Notes under the pieces: model-generated | What the model saw: the letters and a program-made list of their open reading frames with translations, nothing else | Databases searched by the model: none | What the model was told of the DNA's origin: nothing | Made by a program: the position numbers and the translations under genes | Assembly (NCBI GenBank): GCA_023411175.1 | Contig: JAEYPB010000087.1 | Location: forward strand, 1-48,630 | Reading direction: 5' to 3' | Source of the DNA: Bacillota bacterium | GTDB lineage: Bacteria; Bacillota; Clostridia; Christensenellales; Aristaeellaceae | DNA length: 48,630 bases | In this document: one piece after another, positions 48,194-48,630 of the stretch | Numbering within the stretch: position 1 is the first letter of the stretch | How the letters are laid out: each line of letters opens with the position of its first letter

Positions 48194-48630
48194 ATGCGTT
48201 ACGGTGCGCTGTATGAAAAACTTCTTGACGAGACCGCGGCGGCGGACATCGCGTGGGGGCGGCTTCGCGGCGCACGGGTGATGATCACCGGCGCGTCGGG
48301 GCTGATCGGCTCCTTTCTGACCGACCTACTGATGGCGCGCAACGCGCGCTTCGATGGCCAGATCGCGGTCGCCGCCTGCGTGCGCGGCCTGGAGGCCGGG
48401 CGTGCGCGCTTCGCGCGTTACGCCGAAAACCCGAACTTTGAACTCGTCCAATACGACGTGACCCAACCGTTTCCCGGCCAGGATGAGTTTGACTACATCG
48501 TCCACGCGGCCTCAAACGCCTCGCCCGCGGCTTTTTCAGCCGATCCCGCGGGGACGCTGACCGGCATTCTGGAGGGCACGCGAAACGCACTGGAACTTGC
48601 GCGGGAAAAGCGCGCCCGGCGGGTGCTCGT
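48194..48630 (+). CDS. NAD(P)-dependent epimerase/dehydratase, truncated by window end
   Basis: The first 145 residues are visible. After a short N-terminal extension comes the Rossmann motif VMITGASGLIGSFL (GxxGxxG), then FELVQYDVTQPF and DYIVHAASNASPAAF, the NAD-binding and AAxxS-type segments of extended short-chain dehydrogenases that modify nucleotide sugars. GAGGGAG precedes the ATG at 48194. It is cotranscribed with the glycerophosphotransferase-like gene and probably makes or alters an activated sugar for a cell-surface polymer. The catalytic YxxxK lies beyond the window. Confidence 0.88.
   Translation, partial: MRYGALYEKLLDETAAADIAWGRLRGARVMITGASGLIGSFLTDLLMARNARFDGQIAVAACVRGLEAGRARFARYAENPNFELVQYDVTQPFPGQDEFDYIVHAASNASPAAFSADPAGTLTGILEGTRNALELAREKRARRVL

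Overview
The window is GC-rich bacterial DNA, most likely from a Clostridia-type Bacillota. Supporting signs are strong GGAGG ribosome-binding sites close to ATG starts, a T-box leader, consensus vegetative promoters, a class B sortase with a (S/N)PxTG-type substrate, YesM/YesN-type two-component proteins, AraC and ROK regulators, and a CDP-glycerol glycerophosphotransferase-like protein. It looks like a free-living or gut carbohydrate specialist. No rRNA, tRNA, CRISPR array, prophage or transposase gene was recognised. An oddity is that all three ABC substrate-binding proteins have ordinary signal peptides without the lipobox cysteine that normally tethers them in single-membrane bacteria.

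Layout. 1-5.7 kb: a mannoside-type operon on the minus strand (GH38 alpha-mannosidase, then a sugar-binding protein), a frameshifted LacI-family regulator upstream of it, and a divergent AraC regulator. 5.7-10.8 kb: a Trp-specific T-box leader with a TrpB2-type tryptophan synthase beta chain, a MATE exporter, a CarD-family regulator, a strong promoter driving a roughly 320-nt structured non-coding stretch, and a small unknown gene. 10.8-12.6 kb: an exported FMN/FAD reductase. 12.8-25.8 kb: two divergent operons. One encodes a ribose-type ABC importer (ATPase, two permeases, binding protein) plus an L-rhamnose mutarotase-like protein; the other encodes a response regulator, a sensor kinase and three consecutive uroporphyrinogen-decarboxylase-like (UROD) proteins. 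26-32 kb: a small XRE regulator, a class B sortase, and a 1444-residue cell-wall protein with ten 90-residue Ig-like repeats. 32.2-36.1 kb: an unusual glycyl radical enzyme with its activase, and a divergent AraC regulator. 36.1-46.7 kb: an eight-gene minus-strand operon (sugar-binding protein, two permeases, ROK kinase, GH2 beta-mannosidase-like enzyme, ROK repressor, SIS isomerase, GH78 alpha-L-rhamnosidase) behind one promoter with a ROK-type palindrome at its start point. 47-48.6 kb: cell-surface polymer genes running off the end.

The common theme is sensing, import and intracellular cleavage of mannose- and rhamnose-containing glycans, each operon with its own transporter and regulator. 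The most interesting unexplained parts are the three-UROD operon, the short glycyl radical enzyme with a Cys-Gly-Glu active-site motif, the structured RNA after carD, and the palindrome-rich element in the 5' end of the sortase frame.
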